Part shown: positions 45,160-55,315 of the stretch, piece after piece
How positions within the stretch are numbered: the stretch's first letter is position 1
Layout: each line of letters opens with the position of its first letter
Source: Triangularia verruculosa
Lineage: Eukaryota > Ascomycota > Sordariomycetes > Sordariales > Podosporaceae
Reading direction: 5' to 3'
Length of the DNA stretch: 57,123 nucleotides
Assembly (NCBI GenBank): GCA_033296885.1
Contig: MU864043.1
Span: forward strand, 1 to 57,123
Translations under genes and position numbers: made by a program
The notes under the pieces: generated by a model
The model's input: the letters and a program-made list of their open reading frames with translations, nothing else
What the model was told of the DNA's origin: nothing
The model's database searches: none

Positions 45160-45378
45160 ATGTGTGGAGCAGGATGGCTATCACGATATCACGGTAAAGA
45201 CTTTGTAGAACAGATCACTGGGTGGTATTCTCAGCTGTGGATCAAACGGGTGGATGGAATGTTCTGGTGGGATATGAATACGGTCATGTACGCTCTTTTG
45301 AACTGTTTACTTTTGTTCAGTCAATATCATCAGTTCAATACATGCTTTAAGATAACTGCGTAGGTTCCAAACTCAACA
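45160..45378 (+). repeat. Dispersed ~200-bp repeat, copy 3
   Basis: It runs from AGGATGGCTATCACGATATC to GTAGGTTCCAAACTCAACA and is the reverse orientation of copies 1 and 2. It is similar to copy 1 along the full length (roughly four of five bases by eye). It sits in the gap before the gene at 45628. Confidence 0.75.
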
Positions 45379-45435
45379 TCATGTTAAATCGTAGTGGCAG
45401 TGAGAGCCAACGGTGTTGAGAATTCATTTATTCCT

Positions 45436-45480
45436 GCCGTTGTCCCTGCGGCTGTCCCTGCGGCTGTCCCTGCGGCTGCG
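45436..45480. repeat. 12-bp tandem repeat
   Basis: Three to four copies of CTGTCCCTGCGG follow each other just downstream of dispersed repeat copy 3. The repeat lies in the upstream region of the gene at 45628. Confidence 0.7.
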
Positions 45481-45557
45481 CCAGAGCCTTGCCCCACCTT
45501 TCGAAAGATGGTGAGGTAGAAGGGCTGCGACTTTGCGATGTTTGATTTTTGTTTTCT

Positions 45558-45588
45558 CAACAACAACAACAACAACAACAACAACAAC
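45558..45588 (+). repeat. (CAA)10 microsatellite in the 5' leader
   Basis: An uninterrupted CAA run lies 40 bp upstream of ATG 45628. CAA runs keep a leader unstructured, so it may aid translation; it may also be simple slippage. Confidence 0.75.
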
Positions 45589-45627
45589 GTTTCGATTTCG
45601 TTCGTCCGCCAGCGAAATCAAGTCAAA

Positions 45628-47217
45628 ATGAATCTCGCTCCTGACTCGGGCCCCATATGGGGACCCATCACATTCCAAGAAGGCCTTTGCTTCGGCGATA
45701 GCCAATTTCGTTCCATCATGACGACCGTCAAGAAGCACGTCGCCGCTGACCCCTAGCTTTACGTGGGATTCGGCCTCACCTTGGCCCGGTTCGATGAGCT
45801 GTACGACCAGTTCGGTCAAGAGACCCTCGAAATGTTCTTCCGATCTGGCAAGAAGCCTTCTCAAGTTGGTCACGAGGTCTTTCATCTTGAGATCTGCAAG
45901 GCCTTCTTCTTCAGACTTCGTTTCCAGGCATTCCCGTGGGATGACCAGTTGAAACAAGTCTACATGGCCAGCAGTTCGACTCGGCAGATTTCCAAGGATT
46001 ACGCCGGTTATTACTGCATGAAAGCTGCAGCCGCGGCCCGCCGCCGCGATGGATCCGATCAGATCCTCGTGAGTGAGCCCGAGCGACTTGCCCACCCGAG
46101 CGTGGGCTCCGAGTCTTTACCGGTAGATCAAGGACCTCTTTCGATGTATGGCAGCGGAGCGTTGGAGCCTTCGCCTGCTTCACGCGCGCCCAGCGAACCG
46201 TCACAAGAGGTGACCAACGAGGTCAACGCACAGCAAGAGCCCCCGCTCTCTGTGAACCCAGGCCCCTCCTGGGTTCGGCCGGCCGCCCCGAGTCCCCAAT
46301 GGAGTCGGGTTGCCCGGGACCTTTTTGTCCCCCCAAACGAGCCAGCGTGGGAATCTGTTCCAGGCAACTTGAACAAGATCGAGGAATGGTTCAAAATGTA
46401 TGACCAACCCGAGCCCATCGTCTCACCTGGCAACGAGTCACTTCTCAAATGCTGGAAATGTCTTGTTAATCTCCCCTGTCGGCCCTTCAGGCTGAGGTTT
46501 CCAAGCTTGGAGTCATTCTATCTGGCCTGTGGTCAAGATTCCGACATTATCCAACAAACCGCATGCCCCGACGGGATCTTGGGACATCATAAACTTGTTC
46601 AATTCTGGTTGGAATATACAAGGGATCCCGTGGAGCACTGCATCAAGTCTGTCACCATGTGTGTCGGGCCTGCCGTCGTCGGCGATGACGACAACGTTCC
46701 TCCACATGTCTCGTGCAATGTCATGGATTGCTATCTTGCCTTGAAGGAGGCTTATCATTCTGGGCACGACAGGTCCCCCCGGGCCTTGTCCCGTGTACTC
46801 CGCCGGTCAGCCGACTGGAGCAGGACTTCTCTCCTTCAGCGTCTTTCGTGGGCGTTTAACCTCCGCGTCCAGCCCCGTCTTTCGAACTTCGACGCCGTCT
46901 TGGACGAGGTTGGCCGCCAGATTCAACTGGCCTGGTCCACCAATTCCCTTTTTCGGGACCAAGTCAGTGACATGTTGACCCAGCTGAAATTGACATTCTT
47001 GCATCTGGTGCACGGTCAATCGAAGCAAGAGAAGGTCAACGAAGCCATCGACCTGATGCTGAGGGCCTTTGACCTCATCATCAAGGCTGCCAGAGAGGTT
47101 CTCAAAGACTTTGAACTGCATCGGTTCGTAACCACTTACGGCTGCGCCAAAACACGTACTCTGCTTGAGGGTTCCCTTCGTTGCTGGGGAGAATTAGTCA
47201 TGGTCGGCCATCTATAA
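45628..47217 (+). pseudogene. Unknown two-domain protein with one in-frame amber codon
   Basis: ATG 45628 has a good context (TCAAAATGA) and opens a frame that is continuous to 47217 except for a TAG at 45754-45756 (codon 43, in HVAADP-x-LYVGFG). A single C-to-T change in CAG or G-to-A in TGG explains it. Without the stop the product is about 529 residues. The N-terminal ~140 residues form a compact domain (LTLARFDELYDQFGQE, HLEICKAFFFRLRFQAF), followed by a Pro/Ser linker. The C-terminal ~250 residues are paralogous to the protein at 37386-38291 (HHKLVQFWLEYT, CVGPAVV). The codon structure downstream of the stop is well kept, so the loss is recent, or the stop is read through. A downstream ATG at 45763 could still give 484 residues. 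Confidence 0.6.
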
Positions 47218-47260
47218 GAAGTCTCTTTGCGTCCTGCCCACTAGGGGGTAGGCTCCGATG

Positions 47261-47276
47261 AATACAACTTTTTTTT
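47261..47276 (+). terminator. AATACAAC plus T8 in the 3' flank
   Basis: AATACAAC runs into eight Ts 43 bp after the stop, nearly identical to the signal after the gene at 37386. Confidence 0.3.
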
Positions 47277-47549
47277 CCTTGTGCCTTTTCCGTTCAATGT
47301 GACCTGCTTTTAGTGATTTGTCTTTGTAAACGTTTTTGTCCCAGTGACTTCGGTAGAGGAATTAAGACCCAACGGTCAAGTTTGATCCATTAAGGTATAA
47401 AATTAGCCAGCCCTTTTGGATTATTCTTGCGACTACAGACACATCACACAAATGGCTACAGAAAGACACAGAATGGAGGCAGCTCACGGAAGCACATTGC
47501 ATTATATTAGATGACTTTTCATTAATCTATATTCGAAAAAAACAAAACA

Positions 47550-50500
47550 TTACGCGCTCGCAGGAGCTGGCAGCATAAACAATGGCTGAACAGAACCCCC
47601 TTCGGGGCGAAGGAGCTTGACCTGGACGCACGGCCTTTGGTTGTGAGTGGTGCAGTAGCGTTTCTCACCGTCGATCCTAATCGGTGTGTCCTCGACATGT
47701 CCATGTTTCAGGAGTCTTTGTAGACAATGCCACTGGTTGGTTGGAGCAGCAGAGACAAAACCGTCCCAGTGCCTCTTGTATGAACTGAACAACGACACTG
47801 CGTGTAGTTCAAAGTACACTCGTTCGTGTGTGACCCCTTCAACCAGAGGGTTGAGCTGGATCATTTCGTCGGAGGCCTTGCAGATCACTTGTTCCCACTT
47901 CTCCTGCCCAGACAGTTCGCCGGCAGCGCCTTCATTGAGACGACGTCGCTTTCGAGGGGTGGCCTCTTGTTCTTTTTTGATGGCTTCTTCCAGAGCCTTT
48001 GCCCGTTCCTTGACGGCCAAGTTTTCCGCTCGAGTAGCCTCCATGGCTTTCTCCAGGTCATTGTGCTCTTGGGTCTTTGCCTCGAGCTTTTCGGCCAGTT
48101 CCCTGGCCGTGGCATCAGCTGTTTGTAGCCTTTCTTGCAGTTTGTAGGTAATTTCTTTTGCCGCCTCCTCGGTCGAGTCCAGTTTGCTTTTCAATGCATC
48201 CCGTTCCACCTCTGTGGTCTGCATCTGGTCCTCGCTATCCTTGACCGCGGCCTCGAGGTTTTCAGCCCTGGCTCGCTCTGCCGTCAGATCTTGTTGGAAC
48301 CGCACCACGTCGCCTTTAAGATCCTTGATCAGACTTTCGCAGAGGCTGGTGTGCTCCTGCGACTCATTCCATTTGTTTTTGAATCTCGTCGTGGCCTCGG
48401 TGAGTTCTTTTACTTGGTTATTCAGCGTCTCGATGCTCTCGTTCCGCTGCACAAGCTGTCCTTCCAGCTCCGTGGCTTTCTGTTGACAAGCGTTGAGGTC
48501 TCCCTCGAGGGTTGCGACGGTGGCCGCCAACTCTTCGGCTTGCATCTGCAGCCTCTGGTTCTCAGCGGCTGTGGCAGACTCTTTCTTTTCGAGTTCTGCC
48601 ACTCCTGCTGCTGATGCAGAAAGCTGGCATTCCAAGTCTGTCAACTTGGTGTCCGACGCCAATAGCTTCGTTTCCAGGTCTGTCACTTTCGTCTCCGATG
48701 CCAACAGCTGGGATTCCGAGGCAGACAGCAATGATTCCAGCTGCGTGACCTTGCTGGATAGCTGTGTCTTCACGTCTGTTACTTGTGCCTCTGACGCACA
48801 GAGTCGGGACTCCAACTCTGCAGCGTTTGCCTCTGACGCAGAGAGCTTCGTTTCCACTTCTGTCACTCTGCTCTCTGACGAACAGAGCCGAGACTCCAGG
48901 TCCGTCACTTGCCCCTCTGACGCACAGAGCCGAGACTCCAGGTCCGTCACTTGCCCCTCTGACGCAGACATTTGGGATTCCAGGTCGGTCACCATATCCT
49001 TTGATGCACAGAGCTGACACTCTAAGTCCGTCAGTCTGCTCTCTGACGCAGACATTCGGGATTCCAAGTCGGCCACCTTATCCCTTGAGGCGCAGAGCTG
49101 AGACTCCAGGTCTGTCACCTTCTCCTTTGAGGCACAGAGCTGAGACTCCAGGTCTGTGACGTGCCCCTCTGACGCCGCGAGCCGGGACTCCATATCCGTC
49201 ACCTTTGTCTCTGATGCAGCCAGCTGGGATTCCAACTGCGCTGCCTTTTCTCTTGAAGCAATCATCTGAGACTCGATATCAGCCTTCGAAGTTGCCAGCT
49301 CACTCTCCAGCCTCTCCCGCTGTGATTTCAGCTCAGAGTTGAGTTCGCAAACAGCATCATGTGCCGACGTTTTGGTAGCCAACAATAACGATTGGGCTTC
49401 AGCCTGACGCATAAGGTCAGCTTCCACTGCGTCTTTCTCCCTGATCAGTTCGTCGAGTTGCTCGGTGACGGCCGCCTTGTCTGCCTCCAGCCAGGAAATC
49501 TGCATGGCAAGACCATCTCGCTCGCCTCTGATTTCAGACAGTTGCTCCATGTCATGTGTCAAGTCTTCAGCTCGGTTCTTGAGGAGAGTGCATTCTCCTT
49601 GCAGCACATCTCTTTCACGAGTGACTTCGTCGCGGTCTTTGTCTAGTGAGGATATCTTGGACCGCAGCCTGACTTGCTGTGTCATGACTTGGTTACAGTC
49701 TTGTCTCGCGGCTTGGAGACTGTCTTCGAGATCGTTGCGCTCCGTAGACAGCGCAGCCATGTCCTGCGTCATCGACTCGATGGTTTCTGTCAGAGTGTTT
49801 CTCTCCGCCGATACAGCCTCGAGCGTCTGTATCAGCCCAGTGTTTGTTTCTTGCGCAGAGGCCTCACTCTGCTCCAAGTCTTGCATCTGCGTTTTCAATG
49901 CCTCGTTTGCCTGTCTTTGGGCTTCGAGTTCTTGTGAGAGCGAGGAGCTTCTTTGCTGCTCGTCTTGCAGCTGCATCTCCCTCTGCGCAATGTCTCTGAC
50001 CAATTCGTCCCGACGGTTGGAATGCTCTTTGTTGATGGCAACCAGATCACCGTGGCCCTCGCATCGTATCTTGGCTTCAGTCAGCCTCTGTCTGGCTTCG
50101 TCCCTTTCCTTCTCGAGCTGCGTGATCAGGCCGGACTTCTCCTTGATCGTGCCTTGAAACTTCTTGACTGTCTCTCTGAGGTTGGGTACGTCCTTTTCAG
50201 CCTTTTGCTTCTCCTCCATGATGATATTGACCCTTTGCCGGAGGCATCGATCTGGGTCTTCTGGCTCTGCACACGCTCGGTGTGCTCTTTTTGCATCTTT
50301 TCCATCGCCTCTTGGGTCTGCAATCTTGCAGCAAGCGCCTCGATGTCAGACTGCTTTGCGGCGTCCGCAAGAGAAGTTGTGGTCGCCTGTACTTTTTGGT
50401 TCAGGAAGTTTCTCGTGTCTTGGGCGGCGCTGTCGATGTCTGCTTTTTTCGCAATGTCTTCGAGTGTGTTCTTCAGGTCCCCGAAACTTTCACGGTTCTC

Positions 50501-51921
50501 ATTGACGACAGCCACGAGGAAATCCGATATGTCATCGAAGTCTACCTGCTCGATAATCTTGTGGAATGCTTCAGACAGCGCGTGAAGCTCTTTGGCCATG
50601 TCTTCTACAGCGGCATGCTTGGCGACATTTCCCAGGTCATTGATCTTGGCCATGACCTTTTGGACATCTACTTGCTGGGCCATTGAGTCCAACTTGTAGT
50701 CAATCTCTTGTAGGTCTGACTGTTGGGCCAGAATGTTTAGTCTGTCACTGATACCCTGAATGTCTGCATACTGCGCCACGGCCTCGAGTCTGCCCTCGAC
50801 ACTGTCGAGTTTGGCCTCGAGGTCTTGGAGGTTGAGTGCTGGGCCACGTTGTCCAGCTTGCCGGTGAGCGCAAGGATGTCTTGCTGGTTTGCCATACTCT
50901 GAATGGACTTGGTCTGTTCGGCTATAGCATCCAGCTTCCCATTGATAGCATCCGGCTGAGTTGCCAGGTGCTTGACAAACTTGCAGTTCTCAGCCACCGT
51001 GTCAAGTCTGTCGCTGATGTCCATCTTGCTCAGCCTGACATGTATGCTGTTGAGGTCTGACGTTTTCGCCACGTCTGCCAGTGACGCTGACAGATCTGCG
51101 GCGGACTTTTCAATGTCGGACTGCCTGGCCACGTCTTGGAGGCTTGTAACCAAGTCATCAACACCTGACTGTTGGGCTAATTTGGCCATGTCGGAATGCA
51201 CCTCGCCGAGGAGGTTGGCCAGTCCCTCCAGTGTGGGCTGCTGAGCAACCGTCTGCAGCTTTCCACCGAGCCCGGTGTCAATCTCACAGATCTTTTGCTC
51301 GATCATGGACACCAGCCTTTCATGCAGGCCCTGCACGGTAGCACTAATGCCTTGCAACCTGGCCTCTTCGTTTCTGAGCTGGACCTCCTTCTGGGAGATC
51401 TCGGCAGCCTTCTTTCTGGCCTCTGTAATCTCGTGTTCTTGAAGACAGAGCGCATTCTCTCTTTCCGCGAGACGTGCGTCTTTCTCTCCGAGATTCTCTC
51501 GGAGACCTTGTTCCCTGACCAAGGCAAGCTCTTGCTCTCGCAGCGCTGCCCGGCGGCTTTCCAGGTCTTTGGTCAGATCCTGTGCTGCTTGAAAGATCTC
51601 TTTGGCGATCATGCCGTTGACTCTCGAGGCCATGGCCGCTTCATCCTTTCTCAAGAGAGATTCTTTCTCTTCGAGCTCTTTTCTTGTTGGATCATTCCTG
51701 CAAGACTCTTCAACGGCTGAAATGACTGCATCGAGCTTGGTTCGGATGTTCTGCAGGGCTATCATGTTCCCCTGTGGGGAGTTTGGGGTCCTTGACTCGA
51801 GCCATTGTGTGAGTTGCTCCAGCATCGCTAGCTGGCGACCGATGTCTGTGTCGGAGTCCATCTTGTCCATTGCTGCGTCTTTTCTGGTTTTGGACAAGGA
51901 GGAAATGTGTGATGGGGACAT
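47550..51921 (-). pseudogene. Giant coiled-coil protein, apparently one gene split by two frameshifts
   Basis: Three overlapping minus-strand frames read as one protein of roughly 1,450 residues: 51921 to ~50834, ~50834 to ~50250, and ~50250 to 47550. The repeat of the first part (L-x-x-V-A-x-Q-x-D-I pattern) continues without a gap into the second frame right at ~50834, and the coiled coil continues across ~50250, so each break is a one-base shift (both the same direction). No slippery heptamer is seen. Order: N-terminal Asp/Ser-rich start (MSPSHISSLSKT), helical repeats, a long coiled coil with a 14-residue tandem repeat (48.6-49.3 kb), a basic PRKRRR nuclear-signal-like stretch, then a ~110-residue globular end with TTHNQRPCVQVKLL. 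It resembles SMC/myosin-tail-type rods but has no ATPase head. It is either a pseudogene or assembly-damaged. Confidence 0.65.
48600..49270 (-). repeat. 42-bp coding minisatellite (14-residue coiled-coil repeat)
   Basis: About sixteen tandem units of 42 bp encode variants of ASEGQVTDLESRLC. Two neighbouring units (about 48899-48982) are almost identical at DNA level, showing recent unit duplication. Fourteen residues equal two heptads, so the coiled coil can grow or shrink in register. Confidence 0.85.
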
Positions 51922-52010
51922 GTCAATTTTGGCCTGGGTCTTTGTGTCACACGTGGCCGTGTCTGGCACAGAATGGGAAGGGGCGAGAAAGACCTGTGCA
52001 TGGAAGGAGC

Positions 52011-52018
52011 GATATATG
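52011..52018 (-). promoter_or_regulatory. TATA-like box upstream of the giant coiled-coil gene
   Basis: CATATATC on the minus strand lies about 90 bp upstream of ATG 51921, which supports that start over the longer frame beginning at 52146. Confidence 0.35.
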
Positions 52019-52146
52019 CACTGCGGGAAAACTGTATCTACATTGTTCAAAGTCCAAAGCCATTTTACTGTAAAATCCTCCTTCCTTGTGTCTTGAAAGG
52101 GGGGTGCTTGGGGTTGATCTGGCCGCGGATGAAAAGTCAGTAACAA

Positions 52147-53293
52147 TAGGACATGGTGGGATGGACTTTGTCGTACCGGGGATGGTTCTCTTTTCTCTCC
52201 CAGTTATCTTGTGCCCCCAGCCGTTTTCGAGTTTGCCTGAACAGAAGAAGAGTGTACAGGGCCGCAGTTATACCCGTAGAGTTCCATCCGCCCGTTAAAT
52301 CCATCTGCCAAGTTCCCTGAGCAACCTCCTCCTTGACCACTTCGATGAATACCATCCTGCTAAGCCCCATCATTGACCCAATCCTCTTCCCAGCCATCAA
52401 CTTGTCCTCCTTGTTTCTCGGCCCATTTGGACTCTGGTCTCGCTGACTTCGTATATCTAGGTCTCGCTGTGGGTTCGGTGCCTTCGTATATCTGGGCCTC
52501 GCTGTCTTGCTGACACTTGAGGGTTGTTGCAAGTTCCCCAAGAAATGCGGCACTGAGGCGCCTGTACCCGGGCCCGGTTGTCGGGTGGCCGGAGAGGCGT
52601 TGGATGGGTGGGAAGGTAGGACTCGTCTCTTCGTGAATTCGGTGACTTCGAATACCAGGGCCTCGCTGTCTTGCTGACACTTGGGTTCCCCAAGAAATAC
52701 GGCAGTGAGGCGCCCGAGGTAGACCTCTTTACCCGGGTGGCCGGTAGTCGTCAGCTAGTAGCCTTTGTTATTGGACTCGATGTTCTGTACGACCTTCTCG
52801 ACTTTGAGAAAGCTACGGGAGTTCAAGAAAGCCCTCGCCGACTTCAGCGGCAGGATCTCCAGATCCTCCATTGCTATGGTCGAGGATCCTGCAAGAAAGA
52901 TCCCTTTCACCCGGGGGCCGGAAAGGCATTGGGTGGGTGGGAACGTAGAAGTTGACTCTGCCGGTCGGGGGATTGCTGACTTGGAGCTGCGTCGGGAAAA
53001 TGGCTGGGTTGGAACTGCGTCGCTGCTGTTCAACTTGGTCGATGGGAGGAACTGCGTCGTCGCTGCTGTCGCTGCTGTCGCTGGAGCCCGTTTGCTGGCA
53101 GGGAACAGGCGCTGAAGGCAACCCCTCGCCAAGTCCAACCCCGCGGCAGGGCCGGCCACTGAGCGAGCCCCGCTACAGAGGATGCACCTGCGGTGGACAT
53201 CACCACATTTAGAAAGCACGATACAAAACAATCTACGTCACAGGCACGTCATGGCAAGAAACAGTCACACGCAAAGTAAACAGCAATGCAGAA
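52147..53293. other. Gap with degenerate repeats, no supported gene
   Basis: ORFs on both strands here are short, rich in Arg/Pro and overlap repeats. None has a domain, and their peptide repeats (RPRYTKS-like) simply follow from the DNA repeats at 52430-52960. It may be an old intergenic expansion. Confidence 0.4.
52430..52960. repeat. Degenerate tandem repeats of ~25 and ~170 bp
   Basis: Short units of the form CTTCGTATATCTGGGCCTCG occur three times at 52448-52510. A larger unit starting GGGCCTCGCTGTCTTGCTGA and containing CCCCAAGAAAT-x-CGGCA-x-TGAGGCGCC occurs at ~52494 and ~52660. A third, weaker echo with GGCCGGA-x-AGGC-x-TTGG-x-TGGGTGGGAA is at ~52915 (compare ~52590). Confidence 0.6.
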
Positions 53294-55051
53294 TCATCCG
53301 AGTATATTATCCAGATACCACAGAAATTCTTCTTGGCTGTTGATGTCAAACGACGTCTCTGCAACCTCGCCTGGACGCGCCGCAATGTTTATGGCGTTGT
53401 CCACCGAGTCCAGGGCCCAGCACTCCCAACAAGTCACCCTGACGGTTCGTCTGATCAAGTCCAAGACCAGAATGAACCTCTTTTCCGCAGTCTCTTCTCG
53501 TACAATCTTGACATCTTGGTCTTTGATCTCGAGATAAGCTTGCAGATTCGGTTCGGCTTCCGACTCGTCAGCCCCGAGTAGGACAGCCCTCGCCCACGAG
53601 CTGTTGACAAGGGCCCTAAATTTGTCCAGATAGCCTTGGAGACGCCTGGCAACCCCGGCATCCTTGCAGCGGTTGTGAAGAATGTACGCCGCATGGGCTA
53701 TGGCAAGCCAGCAGCTATACGCAGCGGCGGTCCAGTCTGACCTTGGCTTGACCTCGCCGGCCGCGATGGTCTCGTTCATCACGAGCTCGACAAAACCAAA
53801 GTTTATGGTACGTTCTCGCGCCGCAATCTCGCAAAACTCATGGGCGAGCCTGGTGGCAACACCGTCCCAGCGACCTTGACGCATGCACGAGTAAAGTTCC
53901 ATGCTGACCTGAGTAAATACAGCGCTCTGGCCGTCCCCCGGTGGCAGCGGTGTCACACCTGGACCCCAGGGCGGGTTGAAGGTCCAGCATTCGACGGCAG
54001 CTGCTTTTGCAGCCAAGCATGTGTCGCCGTCTTGTATCGCCTCAGCAAACTCGGCCAGCTCGCTGTCTTCGGTCTTGATTCTCACGGATCTGGTCAGAAA
54101 TCCCACCAGAACCCTCTGGTTTCTCTCGTTGTCGTCTTCCATTCTCTTTCTTTTTCTTTCAGAGTCAGCAAGTGCTTGCTCCAAATCAGAGTTGGTTCGT
54201 TCAAGCTGTGAGCCAGTTTCGTTGTGCAGCTGGTGCTCTGCTGCGCAGCCAGCATGTTCCTCTTGAAGGTCAGCAAACCTCTTGTTCAGCGATTCAATAT
54301 CTTGTTGCGTGGCGCTGACAGTTTGCAGCGCCGTGATGATCTCTCGTCTCAAGATCAACCTCTCCGTCTTTTCGTCTTTGGCCTTGTTCTTGGCCTTGTT
54401 TGCCTTTTGTTCGGTCTCGTACAGATTTTTTTTCACCGAGATCATCTCGTTTTGCAGGTCTTGGACAAGGCCCTGGCTTTTTGACAGTTTGACCTGCAAG
54501 TCTTGGACAAGGCCTTGACTTTGGGATACTTTGACTTGCAAGTCCTTGATGGTTTCTTGCGTCAGTTCTTGAGGAGAAGCGGTAATGCCCTGGGCTGCAA
54601 GGCTGCCGGCGTCTTTCAGCTCTTTCAACAGTGGCTGATATTGGCTCAGTCTGCTCAGCTGATAGGCAAGCTGGAATATCAGCTTGGCTGTTTCGGGGTC
54701 ATCGTGCGGTTCAACAAGTGTTTGTAAGCCGCCGGCACCGGCAATAGCGCCTCGAAACGCACGTCTCAAGGACTCGAGCTGGTCTGCTTGGTCCTTTTCA
54801 GCACTGACACGGTGGTTGAAGTCTGCCAGAGCCTTTCGCATGGCTTCCAGGCCCTCCTTCACCTTGGCTTCTCGAGAGCCAACGGCAGGGAGGACGTCCC
54901 GGTGAGCATTGGACGTCGTGTGGCTCAGTCTCGACAGTGCATTAACCGCCGATTCCGTGCTTCTCGTGGTGGCCTCATAGTCACGGTCGGGGTTCCGCCG
55001 TGACCAGTCCGCGTTGGGGTTAGCGATGATGCAGTCCTGAATGTTATCCAT
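53294..55051 (-). CDS. Unknown coiled-coil protein
   Basis: A 585-residue intronless frame from ATG 55051 (MDNIQD). The N-terminal ~150 residues are helical (Ser/Ala-rich). Residues ~165-320 are a strong coiled coil starting with a 14-residue repeat (DLQVKVSQSQGLVQ, DLQVKLSKSQGLVQ, then DLQNEM). The C-terminal ~240 residues form a globular, Trp- and Cys-containing domain (ECWTFNPPWGPGV ... WTAAAYSCWLAIAHAAYIL ... VTCWECWALDSVDNAINIA). The DADS-type acidic stretch before the last 80 residues is predicted loop. No family is recognised. It is divergent from the GIY-YIG-like gene across ~265 bp. The two-heptad repeat recalls the larger coiled-coil gene nearby. Confidence 0.7.
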   Translation of the reverse strand: MDNIQDCIIANPNADWSRRNPDRDYEATTRSTESAVNALSRLSHTTSNAHRDVLPAVGSREAKVKEGLEAMRKALADFNHRVSAEKDQADQLESLRRAFRGAIAGAGGLQTLVEPHDDPETAKLIFQLAYQLSRLSQYQPLLKELKDAGSLAAQGITASPQELTQETIKDLQVKVSQSQGLVQDLQVKLSKSQGLVQDLQNEMISVKKNLYETEQKANKAKNKAKDEKTERLILRREIITALQTVSATQQDIESLNKRFADLQEEHAGCAAEHQLHNETGSQLERTNSDLEQALADSERKRKRMEDDNERNQRVLVGFLTRSVRIKTEDSELAEFAEAIQDGDTCLAAKAAAVECWTFNPPWGPGVTPLPPGDGQSAVFTQVSMELYSCMRQGRWDGVATRLAHEFCEIAARERTINFGFVELVMNETIAAGEVKPRSDWTAAAYSCWLAIAHAAYILHNRCKDAGVARRLQGYLDKFRALVNSSWARAVLLGADESEAEPNLQAYLEIKDQDVKIVREETAEKRFILVLDLIRRTVRVTCWECWALDSVDNAINIAARPGEVAETSFDINSQEEFLWYLDNILG

Positions 55052-55315
55052 ACTAACAAACTAGACACTACGCAAAGAGATGCATGCATGAACAACTCTC
55101 ACGTCTTCCACCACCCGCACGCAAAATTAAGCTTCGCCTGCCGTGTCCGATGTATTTCCGACAGTGTCCACTTGTGTGCAGCACATTTGACGACATGGAG
55201 GAAGGAACAGGGCGGGATCTGTGAAGCCACAGGAGCCACATGGGACAAATGGCCATCATTGGGTGCTGGAAACTGGCGGGAACCTGTGAACAGACACACC
55301 GGCACCAACGACAAG
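55052..55315. promoter_or_regulatory. Divergent promoter of coiled-coil and GIY-YIG-like genes
   Basis: A 264-bp gap between the two chosen start codons. The plus-strand frame is open upstream to an ATG at 55088, but that would leave only 36 bp between the genes, so I prefer the start at 55316 (ACAAGATGG context). Confidence 0.4.

Noticed and set aside
27831..45378. The dispersed repeat as a tRNA-derived SINE
   Set aside because: GGTTCCAAACTC resembles a B box, but no convincing A box lies at the right distance and no poly-A or T tail is seen; kept only as an unclassified repeat.
45424..46095. Minus-strand 223-codon ORF with a poly-Val run
   Set aside because: The poly-Val comes from the CAA microsatellite read backwards, and the rest is antisense to the gene at 45628-47217.
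38339..47276. T-runs as RNA polymerase III or poxvirus-type termination signals
   Set aside because: The genes are long protein-coding units and T-runs are common in fungal 3' flanks; only the shared AATACAA context is kept as an observation.
48600..49270. Regular 42-bp repeats as a CRISPR-like array
   Set aside because: There are no unique spacers, the repeat is continuous and in frame with a coiled-coil protein, and the genome is fungal.
49465..50157. Ser/Cys-rich plus-strand ORFs opposite the coiled-coil gene
   Set aside because: They are shadows of Glu/Leu/Gln-rich heptad codons on the minus strand and show no independent features.
52360..53231. Several overlapping ORFs of 80-158 codons on both strands
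   Set aside because: They follow the local DNA repeats, lack domains and overlap each other, so none can be supported as a gene.
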